A stretch of 64,000 bases of DNA from Rhodanobacteraceae bacterium (lineage in GTDB: Bacteria; Pseudomonadota; Gammaproteobacteria; Xanthomonadales; Rhodanobacteraceae). Of the stretch, positions 15,802-25,269 are shown piece by piece. The position numbers and the translations under genes were made by a program. The DNA is taken from the NCBI GenBank assembly GCA_004299705.1, contig SCQS01000023.1, positions 1-64,000 on the forward strand, given 5' to 3'. Position 1 is the first letter of the stretch. Every line of letters begins with the position of its first letter. The notes beneath the pieces were generated by a model, which saw only the letters and a program-made list of their open reading frames with translations, searched no databases and was not told the DNA's origin.

Positions 15802-16650
15802 TCACGCATCGCGCCGATAGGTCAGCGACGTGATCTGCTCGGAAATCAGGCCGATCAGGAAGATGATCACGGCGGCGCTCCAGAGGGCCACACTGACGAG
15901 ACTGAGGCGGTGGAATTCGAAGAAGGTGTACGCCCAATACGCCCAGCCGAGCACGAAGAACGCCACCGCCGTGGGTGCGAACAGTTTCAGCGGCGCGTAC
16001 AAGGTGGCGATCTTGAAGATGATCAGCAGGAACCGCACGCCGTCGCGCAGCGGCTTGATGTGGCTGCGCCCGACGCGTTCGGCGGCCCGGATCGGCACGT
16101 AGGCGACCGGATAGGCGCTGCGGAAGAACGCCATGGTGGAGGTGGTCGGGTAACTGAAGCCGTTGGGCAGCAGGTGGACGAACTCGCGGAACTTGTCGGC
16201 GCGTGCGGCGCGAAAGCCCGAGGTGAGATCGTGGATCGGGTGGCCGGTCATCCGGGAGGCCAACCAGTTGTAGAAAGTGTTGGCGATGCCGCGCCCGACG
16301 CCGGCCTGGTCGCCCCAGCCGCGCGCGCCGACCACCATGTCGAAGCCTTCGTCGAGTTTGGCCAGCAGGCGCGCGACATCGGCCGGATCGTGCTGGCCGT
16401 CGGCATCCATGAACACCAGCACATCGCCATTCGCCGCGCGCGCGCCGCGCTTGATGGCCGCGCCATTGCCCATCGAGTACGGTGTGCCGACGCGCTTGAC
16501 GCCGTGTTGCGCGCACAACGTGGCGGTGTCGTCGGTCGAGCCGTCGTCGGAGACGATGATCTCGGCACCGGGCTGCGCCGCGCGTAACCGGGGCAACAGT
16601 TCGGCGAGCGCGGCGGCTTCGTTCTTGGCCGGCAGGATGATGCTGAGCAC
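15802..16650 (-). CDS. GT2 glycosyltransferase, DPM1/polyprenyl-phosphate hexose synthase type
   Basis: A 282-residue protein. The GT2 core is clear: 'SIILPAKNEAAALAELLP', 'IIVSDDGSTDDTA', 'VLVFMDADGQHDP' (DxD) and 'DLTSGFRAARADKFREF'. Two hydrophobic helices follow at the C-terminus (about 215-270). Enzymes of this kind load a hexose on polyprenyl phosphate at the cytoplasmic face, giving the donor used by GT-C enzymes such as the two at the left of the window. The start is GTG 16650. The pairing with GT-C genes beside pilB is the main reason to suspect pilin or surface-protein glycosylation. Confidence 0.85.
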   Translation of the reverse strand: MLSIILPAKNEAAALAELLPRLRAAQPGAEIIVSDDGSTDDTATLCAQHGVKRVGTPYSMGNGAAIKRGARAANGDVLVFMDADGQHDPADVARLLAKLDEGFDMVVGARGWGDQAGVGRGIANTFYNWLASRMTGHPIHDLTSGFRAARADKFREFVHLLPNGFSYPTTSTMAFFRSAYPVAYVPIRAAERVGRSHIKPLRDGVRFLLIIFKIATLYAPLKLFAPTAVAFFVLGWAYWAYTFFEFHRLSLVSVALWSAAVIIFLIGLISEQITSLTYRRDA

Positions 16651-16691
16651 GGAGGATTCCCTTGAGTCCGCGGCATCTTAGCGCATGCGAT

Positions 16692-16843
16692 GACATCCCC
16701 CCGGCGCTACGCGCCGACCCCCTTCGCAAGCGAAGGGGGTGTCTTTCCTCCCCCTTCCGCAGGAAGGGGGATCGAGGGGGATGGCTTTCGGCTGCGACAT
16801 CCCCCCGCGCCTTCGGCGCGACCCCCTTCGTACCGAAGGGGGT
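16692..16843 (+). repeat. one and a half ATCCCCC/GGGGGAT hairpin elements between GT2 and pilB
   Basis: A full copy at 16692-16782 has hairpins CGGCGC-TA-CGCGCCG, CCCCCTTCGC-AA-GCGAAGGGGG and CCCCCTTCC-GCA-GGAAGGGGG. A second left half follows at 16796-16843 with GCGCCTTCGGCGC and CCCCCTTCG-TAC-CGAAGGGGG. This fills most of the 347-bp spacer upstream of pilB; the remaining 150 bases hold no recognisable promoter. Confidence 0.92.
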
Positions 16844-16997
16844 GGGCGTGAAGCTGCGACATCCGTCGGCACGCTCCATGCAGGGCTTCCTGGCAGAAAC
16901 GTCGTGGCGAACTGCGACGCGCTTCTCGCCATGGCCTGCCAATACGCGGGGTTTTGCGCTACATTCAGCTTGCGATTCGGGGGCTTGGACGACCTTC

Positions 16998-18734
<1,737 letters not shown>

Positions 18735-18763
18735 TAGTGTGGTGTCCCGGAAGAGTCTTTTAC

Positions 18764-18892
18764 GTCGTCATTCCGGGGCTCGCGCCGGCTCTGCAGGTGC
18801 GAGAACCCGGAATCCAGCTTCCCTGCCAAGTGGAGCAAAGGCTGGATTCCGGGTTCTGCCCGCAAACAGCGCGGGCAGCCCCGGAATGACGA
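18764..18892 (+). repeat. ATTCCGGG-family double inverted repeat in the pilB-pilC spacer
   Basis: It begins CGTCATTCCGGGGC, passes through ACCCGGAATCCAGC and CTGGATTCCGGGTT, and ends GCCCCGGAATGACG. The halves are inverted copies, each carrying its own inner hairpin. It occupies most of the 238-bp spacer between pilB and pilC and could form extensive mRNA structure there. Confidence 0.85.
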
Positions 18893-18972
18893 ACCAAGCA
18901 GGAAGTCGATCAAGAAAGACATAGGCTCCCGTGTCTTGGGAGCGCAGCAGCAAATCAATGGGGAATTGACTC

Positions 18973-20241
18973 ATGGCCACCGCAACCGTTGCAGCAAAAT
19001 CCAACGCCAACCTCGGCGCCGCCCGTGCCGCGGTCAAGCAATTGACCGTGTACGAATGGACCGCGCTGGACAAGCGCGGCGTCAAGATGAAGGGCGAGAT
19101 GCAGGCCCGCAACGCCAGCCTGGTCAAGGCCGAGCTGCGCCGCCAGGGCATGAACCCGCAGGCGGTGAAGGAAAAACCCAAGCCGCTGTTCGGTTCGGCG
19201 GGTTCCCGCGTCAAGCCGCGCGACGTGGCCATCTTCAGCCGCCAGATCGCGACGATGATGGCGGCCGGCGTGCCGATGGTGCAGGCCTTCGAGATCATCG
19301 CCGGCGGCCAGCGCAACGTGCGCTTCAAGAACATGCTGACCGACGTCAAGCAGAACATCGAAGGCGGCGCCTCGCTGCACGAGGCGATGGCGAAATACCC
19401 GGTGCAGTTCGACGAGCTGTACCGCAACCTGGTGCGCGCGGGTGAATCGGCGGGCGTGCTCGACACGGTGCTCGACACGGTCGCCACCTACAAGGAGCGC
19501 ATCGAGAGCATCAAGGGCAAGATCAAGAAGGCGCTGTTCTACCCCGCGATGGTGATGGCGGTCGCGTTCACGGTGATGCTGATCCTGCTGGTGTTCGTGG
19601 TGCCGGTGTTCCAGAACGTGTTCAAGAGCGCGGGCGTGGCGCTGCCGGCGTTCACCCAGATGGTGGTGTCGCTGTCGGAATTCATGCAGCACTTCTGGCT
19701 GCCGTTCCTCGCGGTGGTCATCATCGCGATCGTGGCCATCATCATGGCCTACAAGCGTTCGGAAAAGATGCAGCACACCGTCGACAAGCTGTCGCTGAAG
19801 ATTCCGATCGTCGGCAACATCCTGCGTCAATCCGCGATCGCGCGTTTCGCGCGTACCCTGGGCGTCACCTTCCACGCCGGCGTGCCGCTGGTGGAAGCGC
19901 TGGATTCGGTGTCGGGCGCCACCGGCAGCGCGGTGTACGGGCAGGCCATCCGCAAGATGCGCGACGACGTCGCGGTGGGCCACCAGTTGCACCTTGCGAT
20001 GAGCCAGACCAGCCTGTTCCCGAACATGGTCACCCAGATGGTGTCGATCGGCGAGGAATCCGGCGCGCTCGACAAGATGCTGTTCAAGGTCGCCGAGTTC
20101 TTCGAGGAAGAAGTCAGCAACGCGGTGGATACCCTGTCCACCCTGCTGGAACCGTTGATCATGGTGATCATCGGCATCCTGGTCGGCGGCATGGTGATCG
20201 CGCTGTACCTGCCGATCTTCAAGCTGGCCGGCACGTTCTGA
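18973..20241 (+). CDS. pilC: type IV pilus inner-membrane platform protein PilC
   Basis: A 422-residue protein with two GspF-type domains (about 75-200 and 280-400): 'FSRQIATMMAAGVPMVQAFEII' and 'FARTLGVTFHAGVPLVEALDSV'. Three membrane segments are visible, one near residue 190-215, one at about 240-260 and one at the C-terminus ('MVIIGILVGGMVIALYLPIF'). PilC links PilB and PilT activity to pilin movement in the inner membrane. Ribosome-binding bases GGGGAA precede the ATG. It lies between pilB and pilD, the conserved order. Confidence 0.96.
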   Translation: MATATVAAKSNANLGAARAAVKQLTVYEWTALDKRGVKMKGEMQARNASLVKAELRRQGMNPQAVKEKPKPLFGSAGSRVKPRDVAIFSRQIATMMAAGVPMVQAFEIIAGGQRNVRFKNMLTDVKQNIEGGASLHEAMAKYPVQFDELYRNLVRAGESAGVLDTVLDTVATYKERIESIKGKIKKALFYPAMVMAVAFTVMLILLVFVVPVFQNVFKSAGVALPAFTQMVVSLSEFMQHFWLPFLAVVIIAIVAIIMAYKRSEKMQHTVDKLSLKIPIVGNILRQSAIARFARTLGVTFHAGVPLVEALDSVSGATGSAVYGQAIRKMRDDVAVGHQLHLAMSQTSLFPNMVTQMVSIGEESGALDKMLFKVAEFFEEEVSNAVDTLSTLLEPLIMVIIGILVGGMVIALYLPIFKLAGTF

Positions 20242-20250
20242 TGACTTGCG

Positions 20251-20310
20251 GCGATCGCGCGCAGGCGCGCTCCTACAAACGCCGCTGTAGGAGCCGGCCT
20301 GCCGGCGACC
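20251..20310. repeat. GTAGGAGC REP pair (REPIN-like) between pilC and pilD
   Basis: Two inverted REP units: GCGCGCAGGCGCGCTCCTAC and, after 9 bases, GTAGGAGCCGGCCTGCCGGC. Each has its own GC-rich hairpin. The layout is that of REP/REPIN sequences mobilised by RAYT (TnpA-REP) transposases; no RAYT gene is in the window. The pair may also act as an mRNA stabiliser or attenuator between the two pil genes. Confidence 0.8.
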
Positions 20311-20322
20311 GCGGCGCGCACG

Positions 20323-21180
20323 ATGCCTGACCTTCCAATCGCCTTCTGGATCGCCGCGGCCGGCGTGCTCGGCGTGATCGTGGGCAGCTTCCTCAACGTC
20401 GTGATCCTGCGCCTGCCGGCGCGGATGGAATGGTTCTGGAAGCGCGACGCGCGCGAGATGCTGGAATTGCCCGGCGATGCCGAACCCGCGCCACCCGACC
20501 TGGTTCGCAAGGGCTCGCATTGCCCGGATTGCAAGCACCCGCTGGCGGCGTGGGACAACATCCCGCTGCTGTCGTGGCTGCTGCTGCGCGGCCATTGCCG
20601 TTACTGCAAGGCGCCGATTTCGATCCAGTATCCGCTGGTCGAACTGCTGTGCGGCGTCGCCAGTGCGATCGTGGTGTGGCATTTTGGCTCCTCGTGGCAA
20701 GCCGCCGCGGCGTTGCTGTGCACCTGGATGCTCGTTGCCGCGGCCGGCATCGACTTCCGCACGCAACTGCTGCCCGACTCACTGACCCTGCCGCTGCTGT
20801 GGCTGGGGCTGCTGGTGTCATTGGTGCCATTGTTCGCGACGACGCGTGATGCGGTGATCGGCGCCGCGATCGGCTACCTCGCGCTGTGGTCGGTGTACTG
20901 GTTGTTCAAGCTCGCGACCGGCAAGGAAGGCATGGGTTACGGCGACTTCAAGCTGTTCGCCGCGGCCGGCGCGTGGCTCGGCTGGACCGCGCTGCTGCCC
21001 GTCATCATCATCGCGGCGCTGTCGGGCGCGATCATCGGCAGCGTGATGTTGTTCGCGCGTGGACAGGATCGCTCGGTGCCGTTCGCGTTCGGGCCGTTCC
21101 TCGCGATCGCGATGTGGGTCTGGCTGATCTGGGGCGAGCCTATCCTCGCGGCGTACATGCATCTCACGGGGCTACGTTAA
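20323..21180 (+). CDS. pilD: type IV prepilin peptidase/N-methyltransferase PilD
   Basis: A 285-residue A24-family aspartyl protease of the inner membrane that cleaves and N-methylates prepilins. The zinc-binding Cys pairs C67-x2-C70 and C92-x2-C95 are intact. The catalytic Asp residues are D144 in 'AAGIDFRTQLLPD' and D208 in 'GMGYGDFKLFAA'. About eight membrane helices are visible. It completes the pilBCD block, and coaE follows after one gene, as in many gammaproteobacteria (pilD and coaE are commonly neighbours). Confidence 0.96.
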   Translation: MPDLPIAFWIAAAGVLGVIVGSFLNVVILRLPARMEWFWKRDAREMLELPGDAEPAPPDLVRKGSHCPDCKHPLAAWDNIPLLSWLLLRGHCRYCKAPISIQYPLVELLCGVASAIVVWHFGSSWQAAAALLCTWMLVAAAGIDFRTQLLPDSLTLPLLWLGLLVSLVPLFATTRDAVIGAAIGYLALWSVYWLFKLATGKEGMGYGDFKLFAAAGAWLGWTALLPVIIIAALSGAIIGSVMLFARGQDRSVPFAFGPFLAIAMWVWLIWGEPILAAYMHLTGLR

Positions 21181-21248
21181 GCCGGCGATGGATAACCTGC
21201 CAAACTTGGCAACGTGCGCCATCCATCCTGCTCCTCCGCCACCCACCC

Positions 21249-23033
21249 ATGACCGAATTCCCCGTGCGCCGCGCGCTCGCCGCAACGTTCATCGCGTTGC
21301 TGATCGCGCTTGCGATGCTGCCCAACCTGGTATGGCTGGCGCACGACACCACAGGCAGCGTGTGGGTCGCGGCGCTGGTGCTGCCGCTGGCGTTGCTGGC
21401 TTTGCTGTTCGCATTCCTGGGACGCTGGCCATGGCTGGCCTGCCTGCTGCTGGCGCCGTTCGCGTTGCTGGCGCCGCTGGAAACGTTCTACATCGCGCAA
21501 TACCACCACCCGACTTCGGCGCAGATCATCGCGACGATCGTCGCGACCAACCCGCTGGAAGCGCGCGAATATTTCGGCCGCGTGCTTGTGCCGCTTGCGA
21601 TCGTGTTGCTGGCCGGACTGGCACTCGCATTGCTCGCAGCGTGGCTGAGCTTCCGCGCGCGGCTGCGCTGGCGCGGGGCTTCACGCATCGGCGTTTTCTG
21701 TGCGGGCATCCTGGCCCTGCTGATCCCGCTGGGTGCCGGCTATGCGGCGTCACGTCATGCAGTTGCCAGCGCATCGGAATCGGCCTCGGCCTCGGCACCG
21801 CTGCGCGATTACGGCGACTCGATCAAGCAGGGTTTCCCGTTCGGGGTGATCCCGCGCGTGGTCGAATACCGCAACGAGTGGGACGGGATGCGCGCGGAAG
21901 CGGCGCAATTCAAATCCTTCAGCTTCCATGCCCGCCGCGTCGGGCCGCCCCTGCACCAGCGGCAGGTGTACGTGCTGGTGATCGGCGAAAGCAGCCGGCG
22001 CGCGGACTGGCAATTGTTCGGTTACGACCGGCCGACCAATCCGGAACTGTCGAAGTTGCAAAACCTGGTGCCGATCCGGCGCTTCATCACCAGCTGGCCG
22101 GAATCGATCGCGGCGATCCCGATGATCCTGACCCGCCGCAAGCCAATCATGGCCTGGGATGCGCCGTGGCACGAGGCCTCGGTCCTGCGCGCTATGGCCG
22201 AAGCCGGTTACGAGACGTACTGGATTTCCAACCAGCAGGCGATCGGCGAGTTCGATTCGCCGGTGTCGATGTACGCCTATGAGGCCCAACACGTGGAATG
22301 GTTGAACCACGCCTCGTGGACCGCGCCGGGCAGCTACGACGAGGACTTGATCCAGCCGCTGAAGGATGCGTTGCACGCCTCCAACCACGACCTGTTCATC
22401 GTGTTGCACATGATGGGCAGCCACGTGAAATACGACTATCGCTACCCGCCATCCTTCACGCACTTCAAACCCACCCAGGTTTCGCCGCCGGGCGAGGGCA
22501 GCACCATCGAGCGAGCGCGCAACAGCTACGACAACACCATCCTGTACACCGATCACGTGCTGGCGCAGGTGATCGGCGTGTTGAAAGCCAGCGGTGCGGT
22601 GACTGCGTTGTGGTACGAGTCCGACCACGGCGAGTTGATCCCGACACCCACCTGCGACAAGGAAGGCCACGGCGTCGGCACCAAGCCCGAGTACGAAATT
22701 CCCGCGCTGTTCTGGTATTCGGATGCGTACCAGCAGGATTTCCCGCAGCGCGTCGCGGCCTTGAAGTCGAACGCCGACAAGCGCACGCTTTCCGCCGATA
22801 CCTTCGAATCGCTGATCGACATGGCCGGCGTCACTTTCCCCAGCCACGACGAATCCTGGAGCCTGTTCAGCCCGGACTGGCGCTACCACACGCGCTGGGT
22901 CGCCCAGACACGCCACATCGATTTCGACACCGCGCGCTTCGGCAAGGATTGCCAGCGGGTGTTGCCGGGCAAAAAACCGGGGTCAGAGTCGCGTTTCGTG
23001 CCAGGCGGTACGCAGGCGGAGCCACAGTCTTGA
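21249..23033 (+). CDS. phosphoethanolamine transferase-like sulfatase-family membrane enzyme
   Basis: A 594-residue protein with five N-terminal membrane helices (to about residue 180) and a periplasmic alkaline-phosphatase/sulfatase-fold domain, the layout of EptA/CptA enzymes that put phosphoethanolamine on lipid A, core sugar or protein. The nucleophile motif reads 'VIGESSRRADWQLFGYDRPT', with serine (S248) where EptA has threonine. Metal ligands are plausible in 'ALWYESDHGE' and 'GHGV'. The last 18 residues or so are translated from the left arm of a GGGGTCAGAG inverted repeat, so the native C-terminus was replaced. The acceptor is unknown. The gene separates pilD from coaE. Confidence 0.8.
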   Translation: MTEFPVRRALAATFIALLIALAMLPNLVWLAHDTTGSVWVAALVLPLALLALLFAFLGRWPWLACLLLAPFALLAPLETFYIAQYHHPTSAQIIATIVATNPLEAREYFGRVLVPLAIVLLAGLALALLAAWLSFRARLRWRGASRIGVFCAGILALLIPLGAGYAASRHAVASASESASASAPLRDYGDSIKQGFPFGVIPRVVEYRNEWDGMRAEAAQFKSFSFHARRVGPPLHQRQVYVLVIGESSRRADWQLFGYDRPTNPELSKLQNLVPIRRFITSWPESIAAIPMILTRRKPIMAWDAPWHEASVLRAMAEAGYETYWISNQQAIGEFDSPVSMYAYEAQHVEWLNHASWTAPGSYDEDLIQPLKDALHASNHDLFIVLHMMGSHVKYDYRYPPSFTHFKPTQVSPPGEGSTIERARNSYDNTILYTDHVLAQVIGVLKASGAVTALWYESDHGELIPTPTCDKEGHGVGTKPEYEIPALFWYSDAYQQDFPQRVAALKSNADKRTLSADTFESLIDMAGVTFPSHDESWSLFSPDWRYHTRWVAQTRHIDFDTARFGKDCQRVLPGKKPGSESRFVPGGTQAEPQS

Positions 23034-23050
23034 AACGCGGCTCTGACCCC
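22979..23050. repeat. GGGGTCAGAG inverted repeat spanning a stop codon and the coaE start
   Basis: The 19-bp arms, GGGGTCAGAGTCGCGTTTC (22979-22997) and GAAACGCGGCTCTGACCCC (23032-23050), pair with one mismatch. The 34-bp middle has no recognised gene. The left arm codes for the end of the sulfatase-family protein. The right arm contains that protein's stop codon and the first residues of CoaE. It looks like a small non-autonomous mobile element. Confidence 0.85.
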
Positions 23051-23665
23051 CCGACGCACTACGTTGTTGCGCTGACCGGCGGCGTGGCGTCGGGCAAGAG
23101 CGCCGTGGCGCGGCGCTTTGAAGATATGGGCGTGCGAGTGTACGACGCCGATGTCGCGGCACGCGAAGTGGTGGCACCGCGCGAGCCCGCGCTCGCGGAA
23201 ATCGAATTCGTATTCGGGGCCGGTGTGCTGAATACAGACGGCACGTTGAACCGCCGCGCGATGCGCGAACGGGTGTTTGCCGATCCCGTGGCGCGCGCCA
23301 AGCTGGAGAAAATCATCCACCCGCGCGTGCGCGCATGGCTGCGCCGACGCGTCGGCATGGATCGTGGGCCGTACTGCCTGCTGGCGATTCCGTTGCTGGT
23401 GGAAAACCGCACCGACTATGCCTGGGTGGATCGCGTGCTGCTGGTGGACGCGCCGGAAGCGTCGCAGATCGAACGCCTGATGCGGCGCGACGGCATTACA
23501 CGCTCAGCCGCGCAGCAAATGCTGGATGCTCAGGCAACGCGCGCCGCACGACTCGCGATTGCCGATGACGTGATCGTCAACGATGGCGCGGAATCCGCGC
23601 TGGATGCGCAGGTGGCGGCGCTGCATGCGCGATATCTTGCATCTGCCGCGGCACGCTTTTCGTAG
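23030..23665 (+). CDS. coaE: dephospho-CoA kinase CoaE
   Basis: It carries out the last step of CoA synthesis, ATP-dependent phosphorylation of dephospho-CoA. The P-loop 'ALTGGVASGKSAVARRF' is near the N-terminus, followed by 'VYDADVAAREVV', 'LEKIIHPRVRAWLRRR' and 'IPLLVENRTDYAWVDRVLLVD', all canonical. 211 residues is the normal length. The only start codon available is TTG 23030 inside a TTGA overlap with the previous gene. Its first residues (KRGSDPP) come from the right arm of the GGGGTCAGAG inverted repeat, so an inserted element now supplies the start codon. Confidence 0.93.
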   Translation: MKRGSDPPTHYVVALTGGVASGKSAVARRFEDMGVRVYDADVAAREVVAPREPALAEIEFVFGAGVLNTDGTLNRRAMRERVFADPVARAKLEKIIHPRVRAWLRRRVGMDRGPYCLLAIPLLVENRTDYAWVDRVLLVDAPEASQIERLMRRDGITRSAAQQMLDAQATRAARLAIADDVIVNDGAESALDAQVAALHARYLASAAARFS

Positions 23666-23737
23666 GAGCCGGCCAGCCGGCGACAGTGGGGTTTCAAGCC
23701 GCGTTGTGACATCCATCGCGCGCAGGCGCGCTCCTAC
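23662..23737. repeat. GTAGGAGC REPIN between convergent coaE and the Nudix gene
   Basis: Two REP units in inverted order with GTAGGAGC at the outer ends: GTAGGAGCCGGCCAGCCGGC at 23662 and GCGCGCAGGCGCGCTCCTAC ending at 23737. It fills the convergent spacer, where it could serve as a bidirectional terminator or RNA-stabilising hairpin, and slightly overlaps the 3' ends of both genes. Confidence 0.8.
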
Positions 23738-24666
23738 GAGCAGATTTGGAACGCCCGAATTCCCGCCACGCCTTGCGCGCCCGCGGCACGCGCGCGCGCC
23801 AGATCATCCGGCCCGACGCCGCCCAGTGCGTAAACCGGCAGGCGCGCAGCGGCGGCGAGTTGCGCGAAACGCTCCCAGCCCAAGGGATGCGCATCGGGGT
23901 GCGAGGCCGTCGCACACACGGGCGAGAGGGTTGCGAAATCAACGCCCAACCGCGCCGCGAGTTCCAGTTCTTCCGCGTCGTGGCAGGACGCGCCTACCCA
24001 CGCATTGCACGGCAATGGACGCGCATCCAGTTCATGCAACTGCGCGGCTTTTAGGTGCACGCCTACACCGAGCTCGCGCGCGAGTTCGACATCGTGGTTG
24101 ATCAGCATCGATTCGCGCAATGCGGGGTGTATGTCCCATGCGTCCTGCGCAACGCGCCTGGTGTCTTCGCGACTCGTTTCGGGCATTCTCAGTTGCCACA
24201 GTACGGGCGTGGCTGCGCCCCCCTCACCCCCAAGCAACGCAGCCACTTGAGGGAGAGGGGGACAAGCGGAAATGACGTAATACGGCGGCAATCGCAATGC
24301 CGTCACGATCGGCGCATCAGCCGCAGGCATGGTGGCGACATCCATGTCGCGCACCGCCACCCAGCGCAGCGGGTGCCCTTCACGCGCATGCGGTTCGCCG
24401 CGCCATGCGGTGACGCGCCACGCGTGCAGATGTACCGTTTTTTCCGGGTAATGCCACGGCAGGGAAATCAGCGGCTCGGCCGTGAGCACCTCGATACCGA
24501 GTTCCTCGGCGAGCTCACGGAGCAAGGCCTGCCTGCCCGTTTCGCCCGGTTCGAGCTTGCCGCCCGGAAACTCCCACAGCCCCGCGAGATGCTTGCCCGG
24601 CAGGCGCTGCATCAGCAACACGCGGCCTTGCGGATCGGCGAGGATGCCGGCTGCGACCTCAATCAT
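23734..24666 (-). CDS. Nudix hydrolase (MutT-like) fused to a ThiE/TenI-like domain
   Basis: A 310-residue two-domain protein. Residues 1-130 are a Nudix hydrolase: 'AAGILADPQGRVLLMQR' and a complete Nudix box 'GGKLEPGETGRQALLRELAEELG'. This domain is of the MutT type that removes 8-oxo-dGTP. Residues about 140-310 resemble thiamine-phosphate synthase: 'GVHLKAAQL', 'WVGASCHDAEELELAARLGVDFATLSPV' and 'PVYALGGVGPDDLARARAAGAQGVAGI'. Such fusions are common in gammaproteobacteria and the role of the second domain is unclear. The region at about 135-153 is encoded by a palindromic repeat. The ATG overlaps the folA stop (ATGA). Confidence 0.88.
   Translation of the reverse strand: MIEVAAGILADPQGRVLLMQRLPGKHLAGLWEFPGGKLEPGETGRQALLRELAEELGIEVLTAEPLISLPWHYPEKTVHLHAWRVTAWRGEPHAREGHPLRWVAVRDMDVATMPAADAPIVTALRLPPYYVISACPPLPQVAALLGGEGGAATPVLWQLRMPETSREDTRRVAQDAWDIHPALRESMLINHDVELARELGVGVHLKAAQLHELDARPLPCNAWVGASCHDAEELELAARLGVDFATLSPVCATASHPDAHPLGWERFAQLAAAARLPVYALGGVGPDDLARARAAGAQGVAGIRAFQICS
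24209..24262. repeat. palindromic insert within the Nudix/ThiE-like gene
   Basis: The perfect 9-bp arms GTGGCTGCG (24209-24217) and CGCAGCCAC (24238-24246) enclose a pyrimidine-rich loop, and the loop start CCCCCTCACCCCCAAG can pair imperfectly with CTTGAGGGAGAGGGGG just downstream. It encodes 'CPPLPQVAALLGGEGGAA' at the start of the second domain. It is unlike the other repeat families in the window. Confidence 0.5.
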
Positions 24667-25145
24667 CGACGCGCGTAATCGACAAAATCGAAGGCGAACG
24701 CGTGCTTAGCATCCGCTGGATGATGCTCACGCGCGGTTTCGCGCCATTCGTCGCGGTCGAACGCCGGAAAGAAAGTGTCGGCGTCCGGCGTCGCGCTATC
24801 GATTTCGGTGAGATGCATGCGCGTCGCGTGCGGCAAGGCCAGCGCGTAGACCTCGCCGCCGCCGATCACGCACAACTCGCTCCCGTTGGCATGGACGATC
24901 GCCTCATCCAGCGAATGCACGACGTCTTGGCGCTCGAACGGCGCGCTGTTCGAGCGCGTCAGCACCAGGTTCGCCCGCCCCGGCAACGGGCGCCCGATCG
25001 CCAGCGCGGTCCTGCGGCCCATCAGGACGGGCTTGCCCAAGGTAAGTGCCTTGAAGCGCTTCAGGTCATCGGACAAGTGCCACGGCATCGCGCCATTGCG
25101 GCCGATGGCACGATTGCGGTCGAGCGCGGCGATGAGAGTGATCAC
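24663..25145 (-). CDS. folA: dihydrofolate reductase
   Basis: The 160-residue protein regenerates tetrahydrofolate with NADPH and is needed because thymidylate synthase oxidises it. The family motifs are clear: 'ALDRNRAIGRNGAMPWHLSDDLKRFK' with catalytic Asp27, the NADPH loop 'PVLMGRRTALAIGRPLPGR', and 'CVIGGGEVYALAL'. It starts at GTG 25145, lies immediately downstream of thyA on the same strand across a hairpin repeat, and overlaps the Nudix gene by four bases. Confidence 0.96.
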   Translation of the reverse strand: MITLIAALDRNRAIGRNGAMPWHLSDDLKRFKALTLGKPVLMGRRTALAIGRPLPGRANLVLTRSNSAPFERQDVVHSLDEAIVHANGSELCVIGGGEVYALALPHATRMHLTEIDSATPDADTFFPAFDRDEWRETAREHHPADAKHAFAFDFVDYARR

Positions 25146-25167
25146 GCCTCACCCTGCCTCGCACAAC

Positions 25168-25260
25168 GACATCCCCCCGCGCCTGCGGCGCGACCCCCTT
25201 CCCTTGGAAGGGGGTGTTTTCCTTCCCCCTTCCGAAGGAAGGGGGATCGAGGGGGATGGC
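25168..25260 (+). repeat. ATCCCCC/GGGGGAT hairpin element between thyA and folA
   Basis: A full copy with hairpins GCGCC-TGC-GGCGC, CCCCCTTCC-CTT-GGAAGGGGG and CCCCCTTCC-GAA-GGAAGGGGG, ending ATCGAGGGGGATGG. The second hairpin has CC/GG where other copies have CG/CG, a compensatory change. It occupies almost the entire thyA-folA spacer. Confidence 0.92.
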
Positions 25261-25269
25261 TCTTGAACC

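Noticed and set aside
16662..16997. N-terminal extension of PilB by 112 residues
   Set aside because: The extension is entirely translated hairpin repeat; the PilB family begins at about the ATG at 16998 and the length then matches the norm.
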